Assembly (NCBI RefSeq): GCF_019711595.1
Contig: NZ_JAIGNR010000001.1
Span: 496,001-560,000, forward strand
DNA length: 64,000 bases
Source of the DNA: Qipengyuania sphaerica
GTDB taxonomy: Bacteria; Pseudomonadota; Alphaproteobacteria; Sphingomonadales; Sphingomonadaceae
Direction: 5' to 3'
In this document: positions 1 through 8,598 of the stretch, piece by piece
Layout of the letters: every line of letters starts with the position of its first letter
Position numbering within the stretch: position 1 is the first letter of the stretch
The notes under the pieces: model-generated
Seen by the model: the letters and a program-made list of their open reading frames with translations, nothing else
Databases searched by the model: none
Told to the model about the DNA's origin: nothing
Position numbers and translations under genes: made by a program

Positions 1-347
1 GCCTTGTGGTTGAAGCCGTAGGTCAAAGCGAGGCCTTGGTCGAAATAGCTTCGTGCCTCGCCGGTCAGGCCCGTGGCGGGGATGTCAAAGCGCCCGGTAT
101 TGCCGATAAGGCCGATGCTGGCGGACATGGCGAGCTGGCTTGCGCCATAGGTTTCGGCGAGCGCGAGCCGCTTGTCGAGCGCGTCGGCCCCGGTGAAGAA
201 GCCGCGGCAGGCGTTGCGGCCGGGCAGAGTCGGATCGAGCGCCGCGAGCTGGGCATCGCTCAGCGCGGCGGATGTCGGCGTGGACATCGAACCTGAAAGG
301 GCGAGGGGGGTAGCAAGGGCAAGGCCCAGAGTGGCTGTGGTTTTCAT
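1..347 (-). CDS. TPR-like secreted protein, N-terminal part only
   Basis: This is an open reading frame on the minus strand that runs off the left edge of the window, so only about 115 N-terminal residues are visible. It starts at an ATG preceded by GGAG at good spacing. The N-terminus (MKTTATLGLALATPLALSG) looks like an export signal. The last visible residues, around YFDQGLALTYGFNHK, match the first helix pair commonly seen in periplasmic tetratricopeptide-repeat proteins. The catalytic or binding role is unknown because the rest of the protein is missing. The TPR assignment is recognition of a short motif and is moderate at best. Confidence 0.55.
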   Translation of the reverse strand, partial: MKTTATLGLALATPLALSGSMSTPTSAALSDAQLAALDPTLPGRNACRGFFTGADALDKRLALAETYGASQLAMSASIGLIGNTGRFDIPATGLTGEARSYFDQGLALTYGFNHK

Positions 348-422
348 GGTCGGTCTCCGTGGGCGACCCATGAAACGGCTGTTTTCTTTTGGTCTTAGCA
401 GCCCGTGTACGAGTCGGCCAAA

Positions 423-911
423 TCAGGGGCCATACTTGCGCTCTTCCATCCGTTCACGGTTACGCCGTGCTGCCACGCGCGTTTCGAGTAGGAAAGAGGC
501 AAGGCCAGCCATCAGCAGGCCCATCGTCAGGACCCAGGTGAAAGCCACCAGCGTGCCGAGGGGGGCTTTCACGAAAGCGCTCACGAACAGCAGCATGATG
601 ACGATGCTAATGGTGAAAGCTGCCGCCGTGCTCAGCATCACCGCACGCTGCGCATGGATGCGGCGCTTTTCCAGCGCGGGCAGTTCGACGAGCAGCTCGT
701 TGGCCTCGTCTTCCTTGGTCGCCTTGAGGATCTTCTCGATCTTGTTTGCGACCCAGATCAGCCGGTTGGTCATCACGTTCATGACCGCGCCGATGCCCGC
801 CAGCAGGAAGGCGGGAGCCATCGACAATTGCACCACGTTCTGCACGCGGATCGAGGAGCTGGTGCGTTCGAGCAGCTCGAAACCGGGTATCACCAGCAGC
901 AGGTCAATCAC
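423..911 (-). CDS. DUF2721 family membrane protein
   Basis: The protein of about 162 residues matches DUF2721, an uncharacterised inner-membrane family. It has one hydrophobic stretch near the N-terminus (VQLSMAPAFLLAGIGAVM), a charged segment rich in Lys and Glu, and two closely spaced C-terminal membrane segments separated by FVKAPLG, followed by a basic tail. I chose the GTG whose first bases overlap the stop codon of der (GTGATTGA), because the longer ATG form at 959 would overlap der by 56 bases and adds only a low-complexity Ala run. It probably forms an operon with der. Its function is unknown. Confidence 0.8.
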   Translation of the reverse strand: MIDLLLVIPGFELLERTSSSIRVQNVVQLSMAPAFLLAGIGAVMNVMTNRLIWVANKIEKILKATKEDEANELLVELPALEKRRIHAQRAVMLSTAAAFTISIVIMLLFVSAFVKAPLGTLVAFTWVLTMGLLMAGLASFLLETRVAARRNRERMEERKYGP

Positions 912-2343
912 GGCCCTGACCGCCGCTGAACTTGCCGCCGCCGCCGCGATTGGCGTCATAGGGGTTCTTCGGGCTTTTCAGCACCACGCGCACCGGCACG
1001 GCATCGAAGCCGAGCTTGGCGCGGATGCCGTTGACGAGATAGCGCTCGTAGCTCTTGGGCAGGTCGTCCAGCCGCGTGCCGAAGACCACGAAACGCGGCG
1101 GGCGGGTGCTCGCCTGCGTGATGTAGCGCAGCTTGATCCGGCGACCGCCGGGCGCGGGCGGCGGGTTGGCGGCAAGCGCGTCGTCGAACCAGCGGTTGAG
1201 CGCAGCGGTCGGCACGCGGCGGCTCCACGCCTCGCGGATTTCGAAGGCGGCCGACAGCATGGTGTCGAGGCCCTTGCCGGTCTTGGCCGATACGGCGAAC
1301 AGCGGCACGCCGCGGACCTGGCTGAGGCCTTCATTCAATGCTTCGCGGATGCCGTTGAAAAGCGAGGAGGCGTTCTCGGCGATGTCCCACTTGTTGATGG
1401 CGACCATCAGCGCGCGGCCTTCCTCCAGCACCTGCGAAGCGATCTTGAGGTCCTGGTGTTCGAGCCCCTTGGTCGCATCGAGCAGCAGCACCACGACTTC
1501 GGCGAAGTCGATCGCGCGCTTCGCATCGGCGACCGATAGCTTCTCCAGCTTCTCGGTGACCTTGGCGCGTTTGCGCATGCCGGCGGTGTCGATCAGGCGG
1601 ATCTCGCGCTGTTCGTTCGCCTTGGGATCGAACCATTCCCAGTCGACCGCGATGGAATCGCGCGTGATGCCGGCTTCCGGACCGGTCAGCAGGCGGTCTT
1701 CACCGAGCAGTCGGTTGATGAGCGTCGACTTGCCCGCATTGGGCCGACCGACAATGGCGAGCTTGAGCGGACCGGACAGGTCTTCCTCGTCCAGCTCGGC
1801 CTCAAGTTCGGCAGCGGCTTCGGCCGCTTCCGATTTTGCGCCGATTATCGGCCACAATCCGCTGAACAGGTCGGCAATGCCTTCGCCGTGCTCGGCGCTG
1901 ATGCCCATGGGTTCGCCTAGGCCGAGGCTGTAGCTCTCGAGGATGCCCGGCTCGGCGGCCCTGCCTTCAGCCTTGTTGCACACCAGCACGACCGGCACGT
2001 CCTGCCCACGCAGCCAGCGGCCTATTTCCTCGTCGAGCGGGGTCAGCCCGGCACGCGCATCGACCACGAACAGCGCGGCATCCGCGCCTTCGAGGCTGAC
2101 TTCGGTCTGCTTGCGCATCCGGCCGGGCAGGCTGTCGGGGTCTTCGTCTTCCCAGCCTGCCGTATCGACGATGGTGAATTCCAGCCCCGCGATCTCTGCA
2201 TCGCCCATGCGGCGGTCGCGTGTCACCCCCGGCTGGTCGTCGACCAGCGCGAGCTTCTTGCCGACGAGCCTGTTGAACAGCGTCGACTTGCCGACGTTGG
2301 GCCGGCCGATGATGATGACGGTGGGTTTCTGGGTCGAGGTCAT
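904..2343 (-). CDS. der: Ribosome biogenesis GTPase Der (EngA)
   Basis: Der is an essential tandem-GTPase that acts in 50S ribosomal subunit maturation in the cytoplasm. The 479-residue product has two G domains. The first has its P-loop GRPNVGKS at residues 13-20 and a DTAGW G3 motif near 60. The second has GRPNAGKS at 199-206, DTAGMRKR near 275 and NKWD near 340. A KH-like C-terminal domain ends in a Gly-rich basic tail. An acidic linker (EAAAELEAELDEEDL) joins the two domains. The start chosen is the ATG of MTSTQKP; an in-frame upstream start would add 16 residues with no family resemblance. Length and architecture are normal for the family. Confidence 0.97.
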   Translation of the reverse strand: MTSTQKPTVIIIGRPNVGKSTLFNRLVGKKLALVDDQPGVTRDRRMGDAEIAGLEFTIVDTAGWEDEDPDSLPGRMRKQTEVSLEGADAALFVVDARAGLTPLDEEIGRWLRGQDVPVVLVCNKAEGRAAEPGILESYSLGLGEPMGISAEHGEGIADLFSGLWPIIGAKSEAAEAAAELEAELDEEDLSGPLKLAIVGRPNAGKSTLINRLLGEDRLLTGPEAGITRDSIAVDWEWFDPKANEQREIRLIDTAGMRKRAKVTEKLEKLSVADAKRAIDFAEVVVLLLDATKGLEHQDLKIASQVLEEGRALMVAINKWDIAENASSLFNGIREALNEGLSQVRGVPLFAVSAKTGKGLDTMLSAAFEIREAWSRRVPTAALNRWFDDALAANPPPAPGGRRIKLRYITQASTRPPRFVVFGTRLDDLPKSYERYLVNGIRAKLGFDAVPVRVVLKSPKNPYDANRGGGGKFSGGQGRD

Positions 2344-2442
2344 GGTGTGGTTTCCGGCCCCGCAGGTGGGGGACAAGCACTGCTTTGGCAAGCGTTGAAG
2401 GCGCGTCCTACAGGATGGAACAGATGGAACACGGTCTTGGGA

Positions 2443-2480
2443 ATAAAAATGCCGCCGGGCGAGACACTCGCTCCGGCGGC
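2443..2480 (-). terminator. Intrinsic terminator of the DUF3297 gene
   Basis: On the minus strand GCCGCCGGAGCGAG pairs with CTCGCCCGGCGGC (one bulged base, loop of three) and is followed directly by ATTTTTATT. It lies about 80 bases past the stop of the DUF3297 gene and upstream of der, so it separates the two units. Confidence 0.75.
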
Positions 2481-2560
2481 GGAATTGTGCGGTTTCGGGC
2501 GGTTGGGCTGGCGCATTCTGCCGGTCCTGCCACGCCTCGGCCAGAGTAGGAAAGCCGCGA

Positions 2561-2857
2561 TCAGTCGGCCTTGGCGACCGGCGGGTTTTCGCCCAGGTCT
2601 TCGAACCAGGCTTCGACCGGGCCGTTCAGTTTCAGCGTCAGCGGATTGCCCTTGCGGTCGACCGTCTTGCCCGCCTGCACGCGCACCCAGCCTTCGGGAA
2701 TGTTGTATTCCTCGATATCGGTACGGGTACGGCCCTTGAACCGGATGCCCACGCCGCGTTCGAGCACGCTCACGTCGAAATGATCGCTCTTCGGGTTCAC
2801 CGAAAGCTGCATCGGCGGGGTCTGGGGCTTGTCGTCGGACTTGGTATCTTCGCTCAT
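2561..2857 (-). CDS. DUF3297 family protein
   Basis: This small soluble protein of 98 residues matches DUF3297, a family of unknown function common in proteobacteria. The recognisable core runs from LSVNPKSDHFD through GVGIRFKGR, YNIPEGWVRV and GNPLTLKLNGPVEAW. It has no signal peptide or membrane segment. The gene stands alone between a small acidic ORF upstream and its own terminator downstream. The start ATG is preceded by AAAGGCG. The family is recognised with good confidence, but no reaction can be assigned. Confidence 0.88.
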   Translation of the reverse strand: MSEDTKSDDKPQTPPMQLSVNPKSDHFDVSVLERGVGIRFKGRTRTDIEEYNIPEGWVRVQAGKTVDRKGNPLTLKLNGPVEAWFEDLGENPPVAKAD

Positions 2858-2896
2858 GGCGCGCGCCTTTACTTGCCATCGGCCCCAGCGACAAGC

Positions 2897-3145
2897 TCAA
2901 TCGGGCGGCAGGGTGGTCGCCGCATCGAGCGCCTGCTCGCCTTCGCCCTCGCGTCCGCCGTCCATGGCCGGGCGCAATGCCTCTTCGGTCTCGATATCGA
3001 TTTCGTCGGGCTCGGTCCGATCGGCCAGCACGTCGCCCTCGGTTTCGCCTTCGGCTTCCATTTCGGCAGCGGTCTTGGGCTTTACATCGGGGTCGATCAC
3101 CGGCGGCGTTGCGGGCGGCACCTTGGGAGTTTCATAGTCGCTCAT
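2897..3145 (-). CDS. Small acidic hypothetical protein
   Basis: This 82-residue ORF is rich in Glu, Asp and Pro, with few hydrophobic residues (for example EMEAEGETEGDVLADRTEPD). It therefore looks intrinsically disordered and cytoplasmic. It is preceded by a good ribosome binding site (AAAGGATC) and shares direction with DUF3297, 39 bases downstream, so the two may be cotranscribed. I do not recognise a family. The ribosome binding site and position argue it is real, but coding evidence for such a short biased ORF is limited. Confidence 0.6.
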   Translation of the reverse strand: MSDYETPKVPPATPPVIDPDVKPKTAAEMEAEGETEGDVLADRTEPDEIDIETEEALRPAMDGGREGEGEQALDAATTLPPD

Positions 3146-3211
3146 CGTCGCGATCCTTTCGCCCGATCAACGCCTCGGCGCGAAAGGGTGTTCCTTGGAC
3201 CTTCGCCACGC

Positions 3212-3240
3212 TTGCCCTTTTCGCCGCATCCGACTAGAGG
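3212..3240 (+). promoter_or_regulatory. Candidate sigma-70 promoter of tRNA-Leu
   Basis: TTGCCC at 3212-3217 and TAGAGG at 3235-3240 are separated by 17 bases. This would start transcription near 3247, about 50 bases before the mature tRNA 5' end. The assignment rests on pattern and position only. Confidence 0.4.
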
Positions 3241-3295
3241 CACGCGCCTATATGCGCGGCGGGTCCCCGTCGGCGCAGCCTCGCTTTTGCGGTTT

Positions 3296-3380
3296 GCGGG
3301 CGTGGCGGAATTGGTAGACGCGCTGGTTTTAGGTACCAGTATCGAAAGATGTGGGGGTTCGAGTCCCTTCGCCCGCACCA
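3296..3380 (+). tRNA. tRNA-Leu (anticodon UAG), CCA encoded
   Basis: The 85-base tRNA has a 7-bp acceptor stem (GCGGGCG with CGCCCGC), a D-loop containing TTGGTAGACGC, an anticodon stem CTGGT/ACCAG around loop TTTAGGT (anticodon TAG at 3330-3332), a variable arm longer than in class I tRNAs, the T-arm GGGTTCGAGTCCC, and an encoded CCA end. It reads CUN leucine codons. Trigger factor begins 61 bases downstream on the same strand. Confidence 0.97.
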
Positions 3381-3441
3381 TTTCCGCTCCTGTCGCAGGC
3401 CTCTCGATCAGACAGACAGTAAACTTACGAGTTCCGACCCC

Positions 3442-5013
3442 ATGCAGATCAAAGAAACCACCAACGAAGGCCTCAAGCGGGCCTATGCGATCACCATTCC
3501 GGCCAAGGAAATCGATGCCCGCATCGATTCGGAAATCAAGAAGATCGCCCCGCAGGTGAAGATGCCCGGCTTCCGCCCCGGCAAGGTCCCGGCGAACCTG
3601 GTACGAAAGATGCATGGCGAGCAGCTGCACGCCGAAGCGGTCAATTCGATGATTCGCGAATCGGTCGACAAGACCATGGCCGACAACAAGCTGAAGCCGG
3701 CGATGCAGCCCAAGGTCGAACTCGGCGAAGGTTACGAGGAAGGCAAGGACGCCAGCCTCACCATCGAACTTGAAGTGTTGCCCGAAGTCGAAGCTCCGGC
3801 CACCGACGACATCAAGATCGAGCGCCTGACCGTTCCCGTGTCCGACGAGGAGGTCATGGACGCGATCGGCAAGCTTGCCGAGAACAACAAGAGCTACAAG
3901 GACGCCGCCAAGACCAAGAAGGCTGCAGACGGCGACCAGCTGATCATCGATTTCGTCGGCCGTGTGGACGGCGAGGAATTCGAAGGCGGCAAGGCCGAAG
4001 ACGCGGCGCTGGTGCTGGGTTCGGGCATGTTCATCCCCGGCTTCGAAGACCAGCTCGTCGGCGTGAAGACCGGCGATGCCAAGACCATCGAAGTGACCTT
4101 CCCCGAAGATTATCAGGCGACCCATCTCGCCGGCAAGAAGGCCGAATTCGACGTCACCGTGAAGCAGGTGAAGGTCGAGGGCGACACCAAGCTGGACGAC
4201 GATTTCGCCAAGAACTTCGGCCTCGACGGTATCGACAAGCTGAAGGAACTGCTGCGCGGCCAACTCGAGCAGGAAACTGCTGGCCTCACCCGCACGCAGA
4301 TGAAGCGCTCGCTGCTCGACCAGCTGGCAGCCGGCCATGACTTCGCTGTGCCGCAGGGCATGGTCGATGCGGAATTCGACGCCATCTGGACCCAGCTCCA
4401 GCAGGAAGCGGCTCGTTCGGAAAACCCCGAAGAGATGCTCAAGGAAATGGACGCCGAGAAGGACGACTACCGTTCGATCGCCGAACGCCGCGTGCGCCTC
4501 GGCCTGCTGCTGTCGGAAATCGGCCAGGCGAACAATGTCCAGGTGACCTCGCAGGAAATGAGCATGCTGATCCAGCAGGCCGCCCAGCAGTATCGCCCCG
4601 AAGATCGCGAACGGTTCATGCAGTACATCCAGCAGGAGCCGATGGCTGCTGCCCAGCTGCGCGCGCCGCTCTATGAAGACAAGGTCGTCGACTTCCTGTT
4701 CGACAAGGCCGAAATCACCGATCGCGAAGTGACTCGCGAGGAACTCGAAGCTGCGATCGAAGCGGAAGAGACCGAAGAGCCGAAGAAGGCCGCCAAGAAA
4801 AAGGCCCCGGCCAAGAAGGCAGCTGCTAAGAAGGCTCCGGCGAAGAAGGCTGACGAGAAGAAGCCTGCTGCCAAGAAGGCTGCCGCCAAGACCGAAGAAA
4901 AGAAGCCTACCGCCAAGAAGGCCGCTCCGAAGAAGGCCGCGGCCAAGTCGGACGACAAGAAGCCCGCTGCGAAGAAGGCTCCGGCCAAGAAGGCTGCCGC
5001 CAAGAAGAAGTAA
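3442..5013 (+). CDS. tig: Trigger factor with a long Lys/Ala/Pro-rich tail
   Basis: Trigger factor is the ribosome-associated chaperone and peptidyl-prolyl isomerase that meets nascent chains at the tunnel exit. The 523-residue product has the ribosome-binding domain with its signature loop (GFRPGKVP, about residues 44-51), an FKBP-type PPIase domain near residues 150-250 (DGDQLIIDFVGRVDGEEFEGG), and the helical C-terminal chaperone arms. Residues from about 446 to the end are a tail of repeated AAKKAPAKK-like units resembling histone H1 tails, which the E. coli protein (432 residues) lacks. The start is the ATG of MQIKETT; the longer frame runs back into the tRNA. tig is unlinked here from clpP-clpX, which lie about 9 kb away. 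Confidence 0.96.
   Translation: MQIKETTNEGLKRAYAITIPAKEIDARIDSEIKKIAPQVKMPGFRPGKVPANLVRKMHGEQLHAEAVNSMIRESVDKTMADNKLKPAMQPKVELGEGYEEGKDASLTIELEVLPEVEAPATDDIKIERLTVPVSDEEVMDAIGKLAENNKSYKDAAKTKKAADGDQLIIDFVGRVDGEEFEGGKAEDAALVLGSGMFIPGFEDQLVGVKTGDAKTIEVTFPEDYQATHLAGKKAEFDVTVKQVKVEGDTKLDDDFAKNFGLDGIDKLKELLRGQLEQETAGLTRTQMKRSLLDQLAAGHDFAVPQGMVDAEFDAIWTQLQQEAARSENPEEMLKEMDAEKDDYRSIAERRVRLGLLLSEIGQANNVQVTSQEMSMLIQQAAQQYRPEDRERFMQYIQQEPMAAAQLRAPLYEDKVVDFLFDKAEITDREVTREELEAAIEAEETEEPKKAAKKKAPAKKAAAKKAPAKKADEKKPAAKKAAAKTEEKKPTAKKAAPKKAAAKSDDKKPAAKKAPAKKAAAKKK
4778..5010 (+). repeat. Low-complexity AAG/GCC-rich coding repeat in the tig 3' end
   Basis: About 230 bases at the 3' end of tig consist of imperfect repeats built from AAGAAGGC and GCCAAGAAG, encoding Lys-Lys-Ala/Pro units. 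Such tracts can vary in length between strains through slippage or recombination. The protein stays in frame to a normal stop codon. Confidence 0.6.
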
Positions 5014-5038
5014 GCGGTCGGCTTCGGCCAGACATCAC

Positions 5039-5071
5039 AAGGGCGGCGGGAGCGATCCCGTCGCCCTTTTT
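5039..5071 (+). terminator. Intrinsic terminator after tig
   Basis: GGGCGGCGGGA and TCCCGTCGCCC form an 11-bp stem (one G-T pair) around a GCGA loop, followed by TTTTT. It lies 27 bases past the tig stop and just before the end of the convergent antiporter gene. Confidence 0.85.
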
Positions 5072-5082
5072 GCTGCGCTCGA

Positions 5083-6444
5083 TCAGGCCTTGTCGCTGGG
5101 GGTTGCGCCCTTTCGCGAACCGGCGGGCCGATGAGATGGCAGATCTTCAACTTCGCCGTGATGGATGTGCGCCCGCACGCGCTCGACATGGCGAATCAGC
5201 GGTCCGGCCACGATGCCGTGGACAATGATCGACAAGAGGATCGCGAAACTCGCGGTAGCCCACAGCACGTCCAGCCCCTCGAACTGACCATGGTTCTGGC
5301 CGTAGGCGAGGTAATAGATCGAGCCCATCCCGCGCACACCGAGGAATGCGACCGCTGCCTTGCCTATGAGCGGGAGGCCGCAGAAGCTTTCCGACACCAG
5401 GCCGGCCAGCGGGCGGATTATAAACACCAGCGCGATGCCGACCAGCGCGGCAGGCCAGGTCAACGCATCGAGCACACCGCTTGCCAGCATCGCGCCGAAA
5501 CCGAATAGCACAGCCACGAGCACGATCTGTTCGATCTGGTCGATGAAGTGGTGGCTGAGCTTGTGGTAGCGACTGCGGTTCTCTCGCTGGCGGGCGGTGA
5601 CCGCACCCACGAAGACGGCGAGGAATCCGTATCCTTCGGCAAGTTCCGCCAGCCCATAGGCGAGTAGCAGCGTGCCCAGCACTATCAGACCCTCGCTGGT
5701 CGAATATTTGGGCCGGTCGGCGCTGTCCGGCTTTTCCACCTCCGCCATGGGCGCATCGGCCTCGCGCTCGAACACATACCATGCGCCCGCGCGGCCTACG
5801 GCCCAGCCGACCGCCACACCCGCCGCTATGCGCCAGATAAGGTCGAGGGCAACCCACTCTAGCGTCCAGCCCCCGAGCGAGGTCATGCCGATTGCGGCGA
5901 TGGCGAGATAGGTGAAGGGGAAGGCAAGCCCGTCGTTGAGCCCAGCCTCGACAGTCAGCGAAAAGCGCACGTCGTGTCGCTGGTTGCCGCCCGGCGGACC
6001 GACCTGCACGCTGCGCGCAAGTACCGGATCGGTTGGAGCCATGGCTGCACCCAGCAGGATGGCGCTCGCCACCGGCAGTCCGAGCGCCCACCATCCCAGG
6101 AACGCCACTGCGGCTATCGTCAAGGGCATGGCGATGACCAGCAGCGGCCAGATCTGGCTCCAGTTTTTCCAGCTCACCGGCCGATCGATCGCGATGCCTG
6201 CCGCCATGAGCGAGGCGATGACGATGAATTCGGTCACATATTCCAATGCCAGTGCATCGAAGCCATCGGAGGTCGGGTTGATATTCGGCAGGTCGATCGG
6301 GACGGAATACAGGAGGAACCCCGCTGCGACGTAGACGATTGGCAGCGAAAGCCAGATCCGTGCGAGCAATTTTTCCAGTTTTACGGCGAGGACGAGTCCG
6401 AGACCGAGAAAGACGAACAGGAAGATGCGCGGTTCGAACTCCAT
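5083..6444 (-). CDS. CPA1-type cation:proton antiporter (NhaP-like)
   Basis: This 453-residue inner-membrane protein has about 12 hydrophobic segments and the features of monovalent cation:proton antiporters of the CPA1 family: APTDPVLARSVQVG near residue 140, and the Asn-Asp ion-binding pair in EAGLNDGLAFPF about 30 residues later. It should exchange Na+ or K+ for protons and help pH and salt homeostasis, in line with a marine or saline habitat. A hydrophilic insert with several acidic residues (ADAPMAEVEKPDSADRPKY) sits mid-protein. The C-terminal tail is short and lacks TrkA-type domains. It is convergent with tig and appears monocistronic. Ion specificity cannot be read from the sequence. 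Confidence 0.9.
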   Translation of the reverse strand: MEFEPRIFLFVFLGLGLVLAVKLEKLLARIWLSLPIVYVAAGFLLYSVPIDLPNINPTSDGFDALALEYVTEFIVIASLMAAGIAIDRPVSWKNWSQIWPLLVIAMPLTIAAVAFLGWWALGLPVASAILLGAAMAPTDPVLARSVQVGPPGGNQRHDVRFSLTVEAGLNDGLAFPFTYLAIAAIGMTSLGGWTLEWVALDLIWRIAAGVAVGWAVGRAGAWYVFEREADAPMAEVEKPDSADRPKYSTSEGLIVLGTLLLAYGLAELAEGYGFLAVFVGAVTARQRENRSRYHKLSHHFIDQIEQIVLVAVLFGFGAMLASGVLDALTWPAALVGIALVFIIRPLAGLVSESFCGLPLIGKAAVAFLGVRGMGSIYYLAYGQNHGQFEGLDVLWATASFAILLSIIVHGIVAGPLIRHVERVRAHIHHGEVEDLPSHRPAGSRKGATPSDKA

Positions 6445-6507
6445 GATCGCCTGAACGCGTCAGGGCTGCCAAGGTTCATTCGGCAGCGATCGAGAGACCG
6501 CGCAAAC

Positions 6508-8598
6508 CTAGAAGTCGCCGCTGAGCGAGAATGTGACGATCGGTCCGATCCGGCGATTCCTGTCTTCGATGAAGTCTATCTCGTCGCTCGGACGGGTTCC
6601 CGCATAGACCGTCCGGTAGAACTTGTTGCGCGCGCCCAGCACGTTGTTGACCCGCGCTGTGGCGGTGAGCCCGAACAAGTCTTTGTGCTCTGCAAAGAGA
6701 CCGAGGAAAACCGGACCTTCCCAGAACCTTCCGACTTCATAGCGGCGATAATAGGGGACTTGGTCGTTGGTGAAGATACTCGCGCCCCAGGCGTAGTCGG
6801 TATCCGGGACGTCGTGCCGGAAATTGCCTTCCAACCAACCTTCGACATCACCCGAATTGGCACGGGTCTCCCCGGTGAAGGGGTCGGTAAAGTACATGAA
6901 GCGTTCGACTGCCGTAAAATCGAGCCTCGCGCCCTTGAACCCCACGGGGTCGAAATTGATCGTGGCATCGACCTGCAACTGGAGCCGGTCGCCATCACCG
7001 ATGTTCCCGCGCGCTTCGCCGCCGTCCTCGGTCGGGACCCAATCGATGAAATCCTCGAACCAGGCCTGCAATGCGCTGAACTTTATCGATCCCCAGGGCC
7101 CCAGCCGTTTGTTAGCCACCAGCTCCAGGTTCCACGTCTGGTAGGGCACGAGATCGCTGTTGGAGCCCGATTGCTGGTCGTTATCGAGCTGGACGCTGCC
7201 GAGGAAGTCTCCGAATGTCAGCTGCCTGACCCGCCGTGCGAGTGTCAGCGATACGTCAAGATCGTCGCTCGGCTTCCACGTGCCGGCCAGTGAACCCTTG
7301 GGCCTGCGGAAACTACGCGAATTGGCATCCGATCCGGTCTGCTCGAGCTTGGAAAACTCCATCGCGCCGATCGCCTGCAGCGAAAGAGTGGACGACAATT
7401 CCTTCGAGACACTGAGGCTGCCCTCGTACCGGTCTTCAGTCACGCCGCCGGTACCGCCGGGAAAGGGAACGGGCACGAACGCGCCACTGCCGTCGAGGAC
7501 CGATAGCGCAGAGCGGCGATCAAGACGGTTAAACGCGGTTTCGCCGGCCACCTGCCAGTCGGAATCCAGCATGTTCCAGCCATATTCGAACCGTCCGATG
7601 CGCTCTCCGGTGGCGTCCACCTGGGTGAAATAGGACCCTTGATCGGGCGAGCCGTCGTCGAACGAGTCGACCAGCCTGAAGAAGAAATTGTCCCTCTCGA
7701 ACCGTTCCAGCCCGATGAGTTTGAGCCTGCCCGGGCCAAGGGCGAATTCCACATCGCCGCCGATCTCGTACTCGGGTCCGGTCCGCTTTTCCTTGGCGAG
7801 GCGGGTGCGCTGCGGCCCGCCCGCCGGCATACCGATTTCAGGGCGGTCGATATCGAGGAAATCCTCGCGATAGCTGAGGTTGAGATTGGCTATCGCGCCG
7901 CCGCCGAATGCATAACTGAAGTTGGTCGCCAGCCTGGGATTGTCATAAGCCCCGGACATCTTGGAGAACTGTTCTTCGAGCAGTTCGTCGTTGCCATCGG
8001 TGATGAGAGCGGGTCCATCTGCGCCGAAACGGTCGTTCGTATTGCTCAGCGCGACGGTGTAATCGAGCGCGCCGCTGCTGCCGGTGAGCGATACTTCGCC
8101 CCCGTATAATTGCGCTTCGGTATTATGGGGGCGGAAACCGGCGGTATACCGGAATTGGCCTGATGCGCCGCTGCTCTGGTAGACGACATTGGCTACCTGT
8201 CCGGTGAGGCCGGGAATATCGAGCGTGTTGCCGTCGATAATCTCGATGCGTGTCACGTCGCTTGCAGGGATGCGGCTGAGCTGATCGCGGACGCTGTCGG
8301 ACTTGCTCGAAAAGCGTGCGCCGTTGACGATGACATTCTGCGTGGCCTGGCCCAGACCGCGTTGTCCGTCATCATTGCCTCCTTCGATCGTGAAGCCGGG
8401 AATGCGCTCCACCATCTCCAGCGCATTGCGCGGAGCGAATTGGGCGAAATAGTCGGGTTCGAAGACGCGGGCGCCGGCCGTCACGGCTGGCGGTGCGGGA
8501 GGTTCGGACTGCGGGTCAGCCTCGTCCTGCGCAAGGACTGGACTGGTCGCACAGGCGACCATGGCAAGCGCGAAAAGGCTGGAAGTCGTTCTAAACAA
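6508..8598 (-). CDS. TonB-dependent outer-membrane receptor
   Basis: This 696-residue protein is a TonB-dependent receptor: a signal peptide ending near residue 23 (SPVLA-Q), a plug domain at about 55-150 (RNALEMVERIPGF, then DVTRIEIIDGNT), and a long beta-barrel rich in alternating aromatic residues that ends in Phe (FSLSGDF). I placed the start at TTG 8598. It directly precedes a good signal peptide and has GGAGAGA just upstream, whereas the only upstream ATG (8748) adds about 50 residues with no signal-like character. The substrate is unknown; no adjacent siderophore, B12 or sugar gene gives a clue. A TACA-TT-TGTA palindrome lies 33-42 bases upstream of the start. Confidence 0.9.
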   Translation of the reverse strand: MFRTTSSLFALAMVACATSPVLAQDEADPQSEPPAPPAVTAGARVFEPDYFAQFAPRNALEMVERIPGFTIEGGNDDGQRGLGQATQNVIVNGARFSSKSDSVRDQLSRIPASDVTRIEIIDGNTLDIPGLTGQVANVVYQSSGASGQFRYTAGFRPHNTEAQLYGGEVSLTGSSGALDYTVALSNTNDRFGADGPALITDGNDELLEEQFSKMSGAYDNPRLATNFSYAFGGGAIANLNLSYREDFLDIDRPEIGMPAGGPQRTRLAKEKRTGPEYEIGGDVEFALGPGRLKLIGLERFERDNFFFRLVDSFDDGSPDQGSYFTQVDATGERIGRFEYGWNMLDSDWQVAGETAFNRLDRRSALSVLDGSGAFVPVPFPGGTGGVTEDRYEGSLSVSKELSSTLSLQAIGAMEFSKLEQTGSDANSRSFRRPKGSLAGTWKPSDDLDVSLTLARRVRQLTFGDFLGSVQLDNDQQSGSNSDLVPYQTWNLELVANKRLGPWGSIKFSALQAWFEDFIDWVPTEDGGEARGNIGDGDRLQLQVDATINFDPVGFKGARLDFTAVERFMYFTDPFTGETRANSGDVEGWLEGNFRHDVPDTDYAWGASIFTNDQVPYYRRYEVGRFWEGPVFLGLFAEHKDLFGLTATARVNNVLGARNKFYRTVYAGTRPSDEIDFIEDRNRRIGPIVTFSLSGDF

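Noticed and set aside
4778-5010. Repeats considered as a CRISPR-like or satellite array
   Set aside because: The repeats are short, imperfect, in frame and encode the Lys/Ala/Pro tail of trigger factor, with no spacers.
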